This document shows positions 8,032 through 16,123 of a stretch of DNA of 20,501 bases, piece after piece (the first letter of the stretch is position 1; each line of letters begins with the position of its first letter). The stretch is from Equadaptatus sp045642025 (lineage in GTDB: Bacteria > Synergistota > Synergistia > Synergistales > Synergistaceae), in assembly GCA_045642025.1 (NCBI GenBank), contig JAZUIB010000023.1, positions 1 through 20,501 on the forward strand, given 5' to 3'. The notes beneath the pieces were generated by a model. The model made no database searches, had not been told where the DNA came from, and worked only from the letters and a program-made list of their open reading frames with translations. Both the position numbers and the translations under genes were made by a program.

Positions 8032-9465
8032 TTATCCCTGGGCCTCCTCAAACGCAATTTTGTTCAGTGCGTTCATATATGACCTGATTGATGCTTCAAG
8101 AATGTCAGGGGAAATGCCGTTGCCTGAGTAAAGTTTGCCTTCCGAACGCAGTCTGATAAGCGTGGAACCTACAGCCTCACGGCCTTCAGTAACAGCCTGA
8201 ATCTGGAAATCATCCAACTCGTAATGGCGGCCTGTAATCTGCTCTATTGCAAGAAAAGCCGCATCTATCGGGCCATTTCCCATTGCCATGCCCTGCACGG
8301 CCTTGCCGTTTTTTTCCATGTGAACAACTGCCGTTGTGCTTATATGGCTGCCACAGTTTATAACATAGCTTGTAAGTTTGTATGTCGGCGGCACCTGCAT
8401 GGCAGAAGAGGCGATAATCGCTTCAAGCTCTTTGGTACCGACTGATTTTTTGGCAGCCACGGAGTTAAAGCTTTCAAAGACCTTTGCTATATCGTCTTCA
8501 GACAACTCATAACCAAGTTTTCTGACAGCTTTTGAGATAACAGAGAGGTCATCGCCTGCCTGCAGCAGAAGTTTGTTATCTGCCGTACTGCTGAATATCG
8601 CAGAGGTCAACTCTCCATCGTTTTTTCCACGTTTGGGACTGGCAATTAACGCAATCTGTTCCATGCCGCGGTTAAGCTCCGTCATCTTAACATTATAGGA
8701 TACATCGCAGACATCGGCGCGCGTTTTAAGCACTTTCAGAAAATTTGAAGCAGCAGGCGCATGTCCTTCCGAAGCAGCAATACTAATTTCCGACGCACCG
8801 CTTTTCAAGGCGGCACAGGCATTTATTGTTGCCATGGAAAGCGTATTTGCACAGCGTACTCCAAGGCTTATTTCTTTCAGCTTCGGCGCGGCGCTGTACA
8901 ACTTTTCCAAAAATGCGGCAAATTCATCCGGCAGCATGATGCCCGCACTGTCACAAAGCGTAATTGTGCCTGCGCCGGCAAGGATTGCGGCATTTACAGC
9001 CTTGACAAGAAAATCAAATTCTGCCCGTGTTGCGTCCAGCGCGACAAATTCTACATCATTGCAAAGCTTTTTTGCTTTGCCAGTAACGGAAGTAATCGTT
9101 TCCAGCAGACTGTCAGGGCGTTTCTGCATCATAAATTCCATCTGGACAGTGGAAACCGGCAGCTCAAGGTAGAGTCTGGGGTGCTTTGCGTCACAAATTG
9201 CATCCCATGCCGTTTTGAGAGATTCCTCGGTAATACCGGCCGACATCGCTAGTATACTGTGAGAAACAGCCGCAGTAATTGTATGAATAATTGTGTTTGC
9301 AAGTTTTGCTTCCGTAATCGGCGGCAGTGATATTATATCCACACGCAGTTTGTCCAGAATCTTTGAAACTTCGATCAAGTCCTTATAACCAACAGTAAAG
9401 CCGCGGTCTTCGGCATATTCTTTAAGAGTAATATCGTTAAGTTTAATTTTTCTCATTCTGCACAT
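8032..9465 (-). CDS. LeuA-like protein with altered metal site and intact regulatory domain
   Basis: This 477-residue protein resembles 2-isopropylmalate synthase. Residues about 8-250 are an HMGL-like TIM barrel, and about 355-475 match the LeuA allosteric (leucine-binding) domain, with GNGPIDAAFLAI (396-407) and DILEASIRSYMNALN (454-468). The catalytic signatures are changed: DTTLRDG reads DITLKEY (11-17), the metal-binding HCHND reads RCANT (204-208), and the GERAGN block reads EGHAPAAS (233-240). Thus the usual Asp, two His and Asn metal ligands are all replaced, while DATR (144-147) and the overall fold signals remain. It probably lacks classical Claisen condensation activity. A regulatory or substrate-binding role, or a different reaction, are alternatives. 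Another in-frame ATG lies at 9456. The stop directly adjoins the next gene's ATG. Confidence 0.85.
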   Translation of the reverse strand: MCRMRKIKLNDITLKEYAEDRGFTVGYKDLIEVSKILDKLRVDIISLPPITEAKLANTIIHTITAAVSHSILAMSAGITEESLKTAWDAICDAKHPRLYLELPVSTVQMEFMMQKRPDSLLETITSVTGKAKKLCNDVEFVALDATRAEFDFLVKAVNAAILAGAGTITLCDSAGIMLPDEFAAFLEKLYSAAPKLKEISLGVRCANTLSMATINACAALKSGASEISIAASEGHAPAASNFLKVLKTRADVCDVSYNVKMTELNRGMEQIALIASPKRGKNDGELTSAIFSSTADNKLLLQAGDDLSVISKAVRKLGYELSEDDIAKVFESFNSVAAKKSVGTKELEAIIASSAMQVPPTYKLTSYVINCGSHISTTAVVHMEKNGKAVQGMAMGNGPIDAAFLAIEQITGRHYELDDFQIQAVTEGREAVGSTLIRLRSEGKLYSGNGISPDILEASIRSYMNALNKIAFEEAQG

Positions 9466-9490
9466 CCCGTTTCCAGTGTAAATACCACCT

Positions 9491-9511
9491 GCCGGTGATA
9501 AAATCGCCGGC
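9491..9511. other. Leader hairpin of the LeuA-like operon
   Basis: GCCGGTGAT (9491-9499) pairs with ATCGCCGGC (9503-9511), nine pairs with one G-T. It lies about 26 bases before the start of the LeuA-like gene and only some 8 bases after the predicted transcription start, so it would form the 5' end of the mRNA. It may stabilise the transcript or bind a regulator. Confidence 0.45.
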
Positions 9512-9525
9512 TTCCTTAACCGCTG

Positions 9526-9554
9526 ATTTTAAGGCAAAAATATCGAATTTTCAA
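9526..9554 (-). promoter_or_regulatory. Promoter of the LeuA-like/fusion operon
   Basis: On the minus strand TTGAAA (9549-9554) and TAAAAT (9526-9531) are separated by exactly 17 bases, a good sigma-70-type promoter. Transcription would begin near 9519, some 54 bases before the start codon, leaving room only for the leader hairpin. Confidence 0.6.
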
Positions 9555-9662
9555 GATTTTTCTGCATATTGGGCAAAATAAAATTACTCTATCCGCATGT
9601 ACAGGTTGTCTGCTGTTTTTATCTACGTCAAAAATGAGTTGAAAAAACCGCTGGAGCGCAGC

Positions 9663-9694
9663 AAAAAAAAAGAGAGCCGAAGCTCTCTTTTTTT
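9663..9694. terminator. Terminator with TTCG loop after the secreted protein gene
   Basis: AGAGAGC (9671-9677) pairs with GCTCTCT (9682-9688). On the minus strand the loop is TTCG, a very stable tetraloop, and the stem is followed by eight T. The flanking A and T runs extend the stem and make it work in both directions. It lies 16 bases beyond the stop of the minus-strand gene at 9710 and separates it from the next operon. Confidence 0.85.
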
Positions 9695-9709
9695 GAATTT
9701 TGTTTAACA

Positions 9710-11074
9710 CTACCACTGTAATCTAAGCGGTGTTCTGAGGCCGTTAATTTCAATTTCGAGTATAACTGCCTGCTTTTGTGATGCTTTATCCGCCAGATAT
9801 GCGTATATTTCATCACACTGGGCAGTTGCGGTATCTCTTCCGTCTACACTGTAGATAACCGTACCTCTTTTGATACCGTCTACTGTAGGCAGAATGTTTC
9901 TGTCAACACTTACTACTCTGAGATAACCGTCCGGCGTTCTTGAACTTTCTGTAATATCAAAACCTATAACCTGCGGATTATATGCAATATCTGCCGGATC
10001 CTCGTACTGTGCGCTGCGGCTTTCTTTAATGTGATATCTCTGGTCTTCAACCTCCACAACAGCTACACCCTGCATAGTATCTATACCGTAAATCAGGCTG
10101 ATTCCTTCAACGTTTGATACTCTAAGCATACTGCGCGGATTTCCAGGGCGGTATTCTACAGGAATATTTTTCTTTTTCCATTCATCTTCAATCGCAAGCA
10201 GAGCTTCCTCAGAACCAATGTTTTTAATTGCATCAAGCAGATATGTAATTTCACTTTCCGCAATATTGTTTAGTTCTTTTAAGAGAGCGCTTCTCTCAGA
10301 CTCATATGCCGCACTGCCTTCAGGACTTGGGGCATAAACTGCGGGAGCACTGCCTGATGTGTTGTTCTGAAGAATTGATGCAAGCAGCAAACCGCTTGCA
10401 AATCCGGTCATAGCCGCCAGTTCTTCTCTTTCTCTGCAATAATACCGATACGTCCTGTACGTGTAATGGTAACGATAGTGCGGACGATGATATCTGTGAT
10501 AATGTACATGCGTCACAACCGGTCTGTGATGATGCACAACCCTGCGTTCAGGACCGCGGTGTCTGATCTCGCGAGGGCCGCTTTGCCTGCGGTGCAAATT
10601 TCCTGAATCACGATGGTGTTCAGGACGGATAAACCGTGAACTGCGGTTATTGTTGTTTACTCTGCCGCCGCTGTTATTCCCGTGCTCCGGTCTGCGAATT
10701 CTTTCGCTTCTCAGACCGTTTACTCTGCCGCCATTGTCATTGCTGCGCTGCGGACGACTAAAATTGCTGCCGTTATTCCCACGCTCCGGTCTGCGAATTC
10801 TTTCGCTTCTCAGACTGTTTGACCCGCCGCCGTTGTCATTGCTGCGCTGCGGACGGCTGATATTTGCGCTTCCGCTGCTGCGGTGTTCACTGCGCTGCGG
10901 ACGGCTGACATTTCCGCCTCCGCTGCTGCGGTGTTCACTGCGCTGCGGACGGCTGACGTTTCCGCCTCCACCATGTCTATGTCCTCCGCCGTGTCCCGCA
11001 AAGGCCGGAGCAGTTGTAGTAAACAAAAAGATTGCAAGTACAGGTATCAAAGTTTTTTTCAACAGTGTTTTCAT
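9710..11074 (-). CDS. Secreted repeat-rich His/Arg protein with PDZ-like C-terminus
   Basis: I do not recognise a named family for this 454-residue protein. Residues 1-26 are a clear signal peptide (KK, hydrophobic core, cleavage after AFA), so it is exported. Residues 27-160 are low-complexity and repetitive, built of SRPQRSEHRSS and SERIRRPE units rich in Gly, Asn, Ser and Arg. Residues 160-212 are rich in His, Arg and Tyr (runs such as HHHRP and YHRYHRPHY) and could bind metal or nucleic acid. Residues 220-236 are a short hydrophobic stretch. The last 100 residues, with a SVDGRDTATAQ segment, look like a PDZ-type domain. The ribosome-binding site GGGAGG is strong. It is monocistronic between two terminators. 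A cell-envelope or metal-handling role is only a guess. Confidence 0.8.
   Translation of the reverse strand: MKTLLKKTLIPVLAIFLFTTTAPAFAGHGGGHRHGGGGNVSRPQRSEHRSSGGGNVSRPQRSEHRSSGSANISRPQRSNDNGGGSNSLRSERIRRPERGNNGSNFSRPQRSNDNGGRVNGLRSERIRRPEHGNNSGGRVNNNNRSSRFIRPEHHRDSGNLHRRQSGPREIRHRGPERRVVHHHRPVVTHVHYHRYHRPHYRYHYTYRTYRYYCREREELAAMTGFASGLLLASILQNNTSGSAPAVYAPSPEGSAAYESERSALLKELNNIAESEITYLLDAIKNIGSEEALLAIEDEWKKKNIPVEYRPGNPRSMLRVSNVEGISLIYGIDTMQGVAVVEVEDQRYHIKESRSAQYEDPADIAYNPQVIGFDITESSRTPDGYLRVVSVDRNILPTVDGIKRGTVIYSVDGRDTATAQCDEIYAYLADKASQKQAVILEIEINGLRTPLRLQW
10673..10967 (-). repeat. In-frame coding tandem repeats (99-bp and 48-bp units)
   Basis: Two nearly identical 99-bp units (10673-10771 and 10772-10870; 33 codons each) adjoin two 48-bp units (10872-10919 and 10920-10967; 16 codons each). 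Both lengths are multiples of three, so copy-number change would keep the frame of the secreted protein. Confidence 0.75.
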
Positions 11075-11257
11075 TTTATTTTCCTCCCAGAATCTATGTC
11101 ACAGATATGCAGACATAACATCTTCTGCGCCACAACAAGTATTTTTTATCTAGATACCTATTGTTATACTACTCCCCGATGATGTATTTTGCAATTAACT
11201 TTTCGTAACTCGCCGCAAATTCAGCAAAACTACTTATGAAAGCTATAAGATTTCACA

Positions 11258-11290
11258 TAAAAAGAGGGGAGCTCTTATGCTCTCCTCTTG
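11258..11290 (-). terminator. Terminator of the ilv cluster
   Basis: On the minus strand, 54 bases past the ilvD stop, an 11-bp stem with one mismatch (11262-11272 with 11279-11289) and a 6-base loop is followed by five T. It ends the ilv transcript and separates it from the secreted-protein gene. A look-alike hairpin in the opposite orientation lies at 15071-15099. Confidence 0.75.
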
Positions 11291-11343
11291 TGTTCTATAA
11301 ATATATTTTACACAATCTAATCACAGTTACACCGTCTGTTTGC

Positions 11344-13002
11344 TTACTTTAAGACTGCGCCTTCAACACCGCTTGTAGCATGCGCGCGGTAGCGGTTGAG
11401 GAAAACGCTGTCTGTTTCCTGCGGCTTCGGAGTGAATTTCGCACGGCGTTTTTCAAGCTCTTCTTCGCTGACTTTGAGGTCCAGGCGTTTATTTGGGATG
11501 TCGATGAAGATAATGTCGCCTTCTTCAACCAAACCTATCGGTCCTCCCGCGCAGGCTTCAGGGGAAACGTGTCCTATTGACGCGCCACGTGTCGCGCCGG
11601 AGAAGCGTCCGTCTGTAATAAGCGCGACTGTTCCGCCTTTGCCTTGTCCCATGATTGCAGAGGTCGGGGTAAGCATTTCGCGCATTCCGGGACCCCCTTT
11701 TGGCCCTTCGTTGCGGATGACAACCACGTCTCCGTCGTTGATTTCGTTTGCAAGTATCGCGCGGCTGGCGTCTTCTTCACATTCAAACACGCGCGCGGGG
11801 CCTTCGTGCACAAGCATTTCGGGTGCAACCGCCGCCTGTTTGACGATAGCACCCAACGGCGCAAGCGTACCTTTCATAAATGCAAGTCCGCCCTTTGTGT
11901 GGAACGGATTATCAAGCGGCCTAATGGTTTCAGAATCTGTAACTCTGCAGTCCTTGACATTTTCTGCAACACTGTTGCCTGTGACTGTTATCGGCTCTCC
12001 GTGAATAAGCCCCGCATCAAGCAGCTGCTTCATAAGTGCCTGAACTCCGCCTGCCTGCCACATATCTTCAAGGTGCGAGGCTCCGCCAGGGCTCATTGAG
12101 CAGACGTGCGGTACTTTTTCGCCAAGTGTATTAAATAAATCTAGCGTAATTTTCAGCCCTGCTGCCCACGCGATTGCCGGAAGGTGGAGTGTCGTGTTTG
12201 TAGAACCTCCGAGCGCAAGGTCAACAGCAACTGCGTTTTCAAATGCCTGCACTGTGAGAATGTCGCGCGGACGGATATTTTTCCTGACCATTTCCATTAT
12301 GGCTCTGCCTGCATCTTTCGCAAGGCGGATGCGTCCGGCATGTACAGCTGGAATTGTGCCGTTGCCGGGAAGCGCAAGTCCCAATACTTCCATCATGCAG
12401 TTCATTGTGTTCGCGGTAAACATTCCTGAGCAGCTTCCGCAGCCCGGACATGCGTTTGCTTCAACATCATGAAGTTCCTGTTCACTTATTTTTCCGGCAG
12501 AACAGCTGCCAACAGCCTCAAACACACTGTTAAGATCAAGTGTTTTGCCATTGAGTTTGCCAGTAAGCATGGGACCGCCGGAAACCATTACCGACGGTAT
12601 ATTTAACTTAGCGGAAGCCATAGCCATGCCAGGAACTATTTTGTCGCAGTTCGGAATAAGCACAAGCCCGTCAAAAGCGTGCGCTTTTGCCATAACTTCA
12701 ATTGAGTCCATTATCAGTTCGCGGCTTGTGAGCGAGAATTTCATACCTTCATGGTTCATCGCTATGCCATCGCATACGCCGATTACCGGAAATTCTATTG
12801 GGAGTCCGCCTGCCGCGTAAATCCCTGCTTTTACCGCTTCCGTGAGCTGACGAAGATGAACGTGCCCGGGAATAATCGCGTTATAGGCATTTGCTACACC
12901 TATCCAGGGACGTTCAACTTCCCAGTCCGTGTAACCTGCTGCCTTCAGAAGAGAACGGTGCGGCGCTCTCTGGAAACCTATTTTTGCCTGATCACTAATC
13001 AT
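11344..13002 (-). CDS. ilvD: Dihydroxy-acid dehydratase
   Basis: The 552-residue enzyme dehydrates 2,3-dihydroxyisovalerate and 2,3-dihydroxy-3-methylvalerate to the 2-oxo acids, the third common step of valine and isoleucine synthesis. The IlvD/Edd signatures are present: NCDKIVPGM with C119, and CPGCGSCSGMFTANTMN with C185, C188 and C191, which are expected to hold an Fe-S cluster; a PGHVHL motif is near residue 45. I start it at the ATG at 13002, because an AAAGGAG ribosome-binding site is 8 bases before it. An upstream in-frame GTG at 13026 would place that site inside the gene. It follows ilvB by 107 bases and is last in the cluster, before a terminator. The family also contains sugar-acid dehydratases, but the context makes ilvD firm. 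Confidence 0.96.
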   Translation of the reverse strand: MISDQAKIGFQRAPHRSLLKAAGYTDWEVERPWIGVANAYNAIIPGHVHLRQLTEAVKAGIYAAGGLPIEFPVIGVCDGIAMNHEGMKFSLTSRELIMDSIEVMAKAHAFDGLVLIPNCDKIVPGMAMASAKLNIPSVMVSGGPMLTGKLNGKTLDLNSVFEAVGSCSAGKISEQELHDVEANACPGCGSCSGMFTANTMNCMMEVLGLALPGNGTIPAVHAGRIRLAKDAGRAIMEMVRKNIRPRDILTVQAFENAVAVDLALGGSTNTTLHLPAIAWAAGLKITLDLFNTLGEKVPHVCSMSPGGASHLEDMWQAGGVQALMKQLLDAGLIHGEPITVTGNSVAENVKDCRVTDSETIRPLDNPFHTKGGLAFMKGTLAPLGAIVKQAAVAPEMLVHEGPARVFECEEDASRAILANEINDGDVVVIRNEGPKGGPGMREMLTPTSAIMGQGKGGTVALITDGRFSGATRGASIGHVSPEACAGGPIGLVEEGDIIFIDIPNKRLDLKVSEEELEKRRAKFTPKPQETDSVFLNRYRAHATSGVEGAVLK

Positions 13003-13109
13003 TGTTACTGCTCCTTTCGCGTTCACTGTGCCGCAGTGCGCTGTGGTCTGTACGCAGTGCGGAAAATCTTTAATGCTGACTGCTAAATGCTAATGCGCTT
13101 TTACTTTTC

Positions 13110-14789
13110 TTACTTCGAGAATATCATGTTGTCCAGGCAGCCGCCGGATTCCACCATCGGGAATACGCAGGCTTCCTGCGGTATTTTAAAATCTACAACC
13201 ACTGCGCCCGGTGTTTTGAGCGCTTTTTCAATTGCACAACTGACCTCTTCCGGTTTTTCAACACGAATACCGCTGACACCCATACCTTCAGCTATTTTTA
13301 CAAAATCAGGATCATGCGGATAGAGTGTTGAGGAGTAGCGTCTGTCATAGAAAAGCTCCTGCCACTGACGCACCATGCCAAGACATGAATTATTAAAAAT
13401 AAACACCTTCACAGGTATATTATAGCGTGAGCAGGTATCAAGCTCCTGGATATTCATCATAAAACTTCCGTCACCTGCAATACAGATTACCGGCCTGTTC
13501 GGACGTGCGAAATATGCGCCCATTGCTGCAGGAAAACCGAACCCCATAGTGCCTAACCCTCCTGAAGTAACAAAATGGTTAGGCTCCTCAACACGGAAAT
13601 ATTGTGCTGCCCACATTTGATGCTGTCCAACTTCCGTTGTAAGCGTTATATCTCCTTTTGTGATATCGTTGAGCGTTTCAAGAATTTGCCACGGTGTTAT
13701 TGCACCGGAAAATTCCTGCTGCGGCATAGGTTCATTGCGCTTGACGCTTTCAATATATTCATCCCATTTTTTGCGCGCCGGAGAAATTGACGGAAGCTCT
13801 GCCGTCAGTATTTTAAGTGCTTTTGCCGCGTCTCCGATAAGCCATACGTCGGTGAGGATGCGTTTGTCAACTTCTGCCGGGTCACGGTCTATATGAATCA
13901 TTGTTGCGTTCGGCGCAAAACTTGCCGCACCGCCGGTTGTACGGTCGCTCAAACGTGTGCCGATGGCAAGAATTACATCTGCGGCTTGAAGCGCTCGGTT
14001 TGCAACAGGGGTTCCGTGCATACCGGCCATTCCCAGGGCACGCGGGTGAGATTCAGGAATTGCGCCCTTGCCCATAAGAGTCGTCACTACAGGCGCATTA
14101 AGCTTATCAGCGATTGTCATCAGATGTTTTGAAGCACCTGAACGGATAACACCGCCTCCTGCGTAAATAACCGGACGTTCAGCTTTGGAAAGCACGGCAA
14201 CAGCATCTTCCAACTTTTCAAGATCGACCGTTTCATTCGGGTGATAACCCGGGAGATTAAGTTTAGAAGGCCAATTAAACTCGCCGCGGGCAATCTGAAC
14301 ATTTGAAGGCACATCTATAAGCACAGGGCCGGGGCGGCTGGTTGATGCAATATAAAAAGCTTTCTTGACAGCATCCGGAATTTTCTCCGGATCATGCACC
14401 TGAAGACTGTGTTTTATAAACGACATTGTACCGCCAATTACGTCAGCCTCCTGAAAAGCGTCTGTACCCAAAACACTAACAGGCACCTGCCCTGTAATTG
14501 CAACAAGAGGCACAGAGTCCATGTAAGCTGTTGCAATTCCTGTTACAAGGTTTGTGGCCCCGGGGCCTGAAGTTGCAAGACACACACCAACTTTGCCGCT
14601 TGCTCTTGAATATCCGTCTGCAGCATGTGCCGCAGCCTGTTCATGACGAACAAGGATATTATTAAAACTTGCGTCATAAAGCGCATTGTAAAACGGTATA
14701 ATCTGACCTCCCGGAAGTCCGAAAATCGTTTTGACCCCTGCTTTTTCAAGAGATTTTACAAGAATCTGAGATCCTGTAAGTTGCGCCAT
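13110..14789 (-). CDS. ilvB: Acetolactate synthase, large (catalytic) subunit
   Basis: This 559-residue TPP enzyme condenses two pyruvates to 2-acetolactate, or pyruvate with 2-oxobutyrate to 2-aceto-2-hydroxybutyrate. Visible features are FGLPGGQIIPFY (23-34), the catalytic Glu50 in RHEQAAAHAADGY, a TSGPGATN motif, and the TPP-binding GDGSF (439-443) through FNN. VRQWQ, in the region where IlvB inhibitors bind in other species, is also present. I chose the ATG at 14789 because GGAGG lies just ahead; the frame stays open upstream but that part has no family match. Small subunits are encoded in the same cluster, separated by ilvC. The 320-base gap to ilvC and a hairpin there suggest ilvB-ilvD could also be transcribed or regulated separately. 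Confidence 0.97.
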   Translation of the reverse strand: MAQLTGSQILVKSLEKAGVKTIFGLPGGQIIPFYNALYDASFNNILVRHEQAAAHAADGYSRASGKVGVCLATSGPGATNLVTGIATAYMDSVPLVAITGQVPVSVLGTDAFQEADVIGGTMSFIKHSLQVHDPEKIPDAVKKAFYIASTSRPGPVLIDVPSNVQIARGEFNWPSKLNLPGYHPNETVDLEKLEDAVAVLSKAERPVIYAGGGVIRSGASKHLMTIADKLNAPVVTTLMGKGAIPESHPRALGMAGMHGTPVANRALQAADVILAIGTRLSDRTTGGAASFAPNATMIHIDRDPAEVDKRILTDVWLIGDAAKALKILTAELPSISPARKKWDEYIESVKRNEPMPQQEFSGAITPWQILETLNDITKGDITLTTEVGQHQMWAAQYFRVEEPNHFVTSGGLGTMGFGFPAAMGAYFARPNRPVICIAGDGSFMMNIQELDTCSRYNIPVKVFIFNNSCLGMVRQWQELFYDRRYSSTLYPHDPDFVKIAEGMGVSGIRVEKPEEVSCAIEKALKTPGAVVVDFKIPQEACVFPMVESGGCLDNMIFSK

Positions 14790-14942
14790 TTCATTTCCTC
14801 CATTCTTTGCGGCAGTGCGCAACTGCAACTTGCACACAATCACAATTTAGTTTGATTTATTTTGAACTTTCGTAATTTTCAACTGTAAACGATTTATATT
14901 TTGCTGTTAATGTACAGCAGACTTTGACCGCAAATTCTCCGG

Positions 14943-14971
14943 ATACCGCACAGAAGATTTGCGGTATGACG
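14943..14971. repeat. Palindromic repeat, copy 2 (ATACCGCA type)
   Basis: ATACCGCA (14943-14950) pairs with TGCGGTAT (14960-14967) around a 9-base loop and is followed by GACG, as in copy 1 at 5429. It lies in the 320-base ilvC-ilvB gap (14790-15109). The rest of that gap holds AT-rich sequence, an ATTCGTAATTCAT stretch near 15050-15066, a hairpin at 15071 and the ilvB ribosome-binding site. I see no gene or convincing promoter in it. Confidence 0.6.
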
Positions 14972-15070
14972 GGGCAGGTGGACTCCCTGCAATGCTTTTG
15001 TGCGAGGTACAGCGGTTTTTCCTCTAATACCAAATTTCAGTCCAACACTGTAATTCGTAATTCATAATCG

Positions 15071-15099
15071 GCAGAGAGGAGCATAAAACTCCCCTCTGC
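15071..15099. other. Hairpin directly downstream of ilvC
   Basis: GCAGAGAGGAG (15071-15081) pairs with CTCCCCTCTGC (15089-15099) with one mismatch and a 7-base loop, starting 11 bases past the ilvC stop. There is no T run on the minus strand, so it is more likely a processing or stability element than a full terminator. It closely resembles the terminator at 11258-11290, in the opposite orientation. Confidence 0.5.
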
Positions 15100-15109
15100 A
15101 CACAATAAC

Positions 15110-16123
15110 CTAATATTCCGGCGCTTCTTTCTTTGCCATCCACGGCATCATGGCACGGAGATTTTTGCCGACTTCTTCATGCTGCTCTTTACGGATTGCT
15201 TTTGTCCAGACTTTCATACGAGGTCTGCCTGACTGATTTTCAAGGAGCCAGTCGCGCGCAAACGTACCGTCCTGGATATCTTTGAGAACTTCTTTCATTG
15301 CTTTGCGTGACTGTTCGTTGATAATTTTCGGACCTGTGATCATATCGCCGTATTTTGCCGTGTCGGAAATGGAGTAGCGCATCCAACTCATGCCGCCTTC
15401 GTTAATCAGGTCAACTATAAGTTTCATTTCATGCATGCATTCAAAATATGCCATTTCCGGCTGATAACCGGCTTCAACAAGGGTATTGAAACCCTGTTTC
15501 ATAAGCTCGCAGACACCGCCGCAAAGCACAGCCTGTTCACCAAAAAGGTCTGTCTCTGTCTCTTCGCGGAAGGTAGTTTCAATGACACCTGCGCGGCCGC
15601 CGCCGATGCCTGATGCATAAGCGAGCGCAAAGTCCTTTGCATGGCCGGATGCGTTCTGATAAATCGCTATGAGGCAGGGAACACCCTGTCCTTCCGTATA
15701 GGTGCGGCGGACAATGTGTCCAGGACCTTTCGGAGCCACCATGACTACGTCATTTGCTTCGCCGGGTTGAATCTGACCGAAATGAATTGCAAAACCATGC
15801 GCAAACATAAGTATTGCATCATCTTTCATATTCGGTGCAACTTCTGCTTTGTAGCAGGCTGCCTGAAGGTGGTCAGGAATAAGGAACATGATTGCATCGG
15901 CAAGTTTTGCCGCTTCCGGTACTGAATAGACTTCAAAACCGTCGTTTTTTGCAACTTCAACTGATTTGCTGCTCGTACGAAGTCCGATGATAACCTTTGC
16001 TCCGCTGTCGCGAAGGTTCTGTGCGTGTGCATGACCCTGGCTGCCATAGCCGAGAATTGCTATTGTCTTGCCCTTAAGGAAATTAAGGTCTGCGTCGCGG
16101 TCATAATAAGCTTTTACTGCCAT
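15110..16123 (-). CDS. ilvC: Ketol-acid reductoisomerase (class I)
   Basis: The 337-residue enzyme converts acetolactate and acetohydroxybutyrate to the dihydroxy acids using NADPH and magnesium. Its length is that of the short class I form. The Rossmann fingerprint GYGSQGHAHAQ is at 25-35. The loop GLRTSSKS (47-54), with Arg49 and serines, favours NADPH over NADH. VAPKGPGHIVRR and the acidic ETDLFGEQAVLCGG metal-site helix are both present. The ribosome-binding site is AAAGGAG, 8 bases before the ATG. It lies 160 bases downstream of the second ilvH copy; that gap has no second leader peptide and no clear promoter, so I infer one transcript from the attenuated promoter. Confidence 0.97.
   Translation of the reverse strand: MAVKAYYDRDADLNFLKGKTIAILGYGSQGHAHAQNLRDSGAKVIIGLRTSSKSVEVAKNDGFEVYSVPEAAKLADAIMFLIPDHLQAACYKAEVAPNMKDDAILMFAHGFAIHFGQIQPGEANDVVMVAPKGPGHIVRRTYTEGQGVPCLIAIYQNASGHAKDFALAYASGIGGGRAGVIETTFREETETDLFGEQAVLCGGVCELMKQGFNTLVEAGYQPEMAYFECMHEMKLIVDLINEGGMSWMRYSISDTAKYGDMITGPKIINEQSRKAMKEVLKDIQDGTFARDWLLENQSGRPRMKVWTKAIRKEQHEEVGKNLRAMMPWMAKKEAPEY

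Noticed and set aside
9516..9716. 66-codon minus-strand frame between the secreted protein and the LeuA-like gene
   Set aside because: It spans a strong terminator and the promoter of the next operon, and has no ribosome-binding site.
10650..11153. Plus-strand Leu/Pro/Arg-rich frame with internal repeats
   Set aside because: The repeats come from the coding repeats of the secreted protein on the minus strand, which has a signal peptide and a strong ribosome-binding site; this frame has neither.
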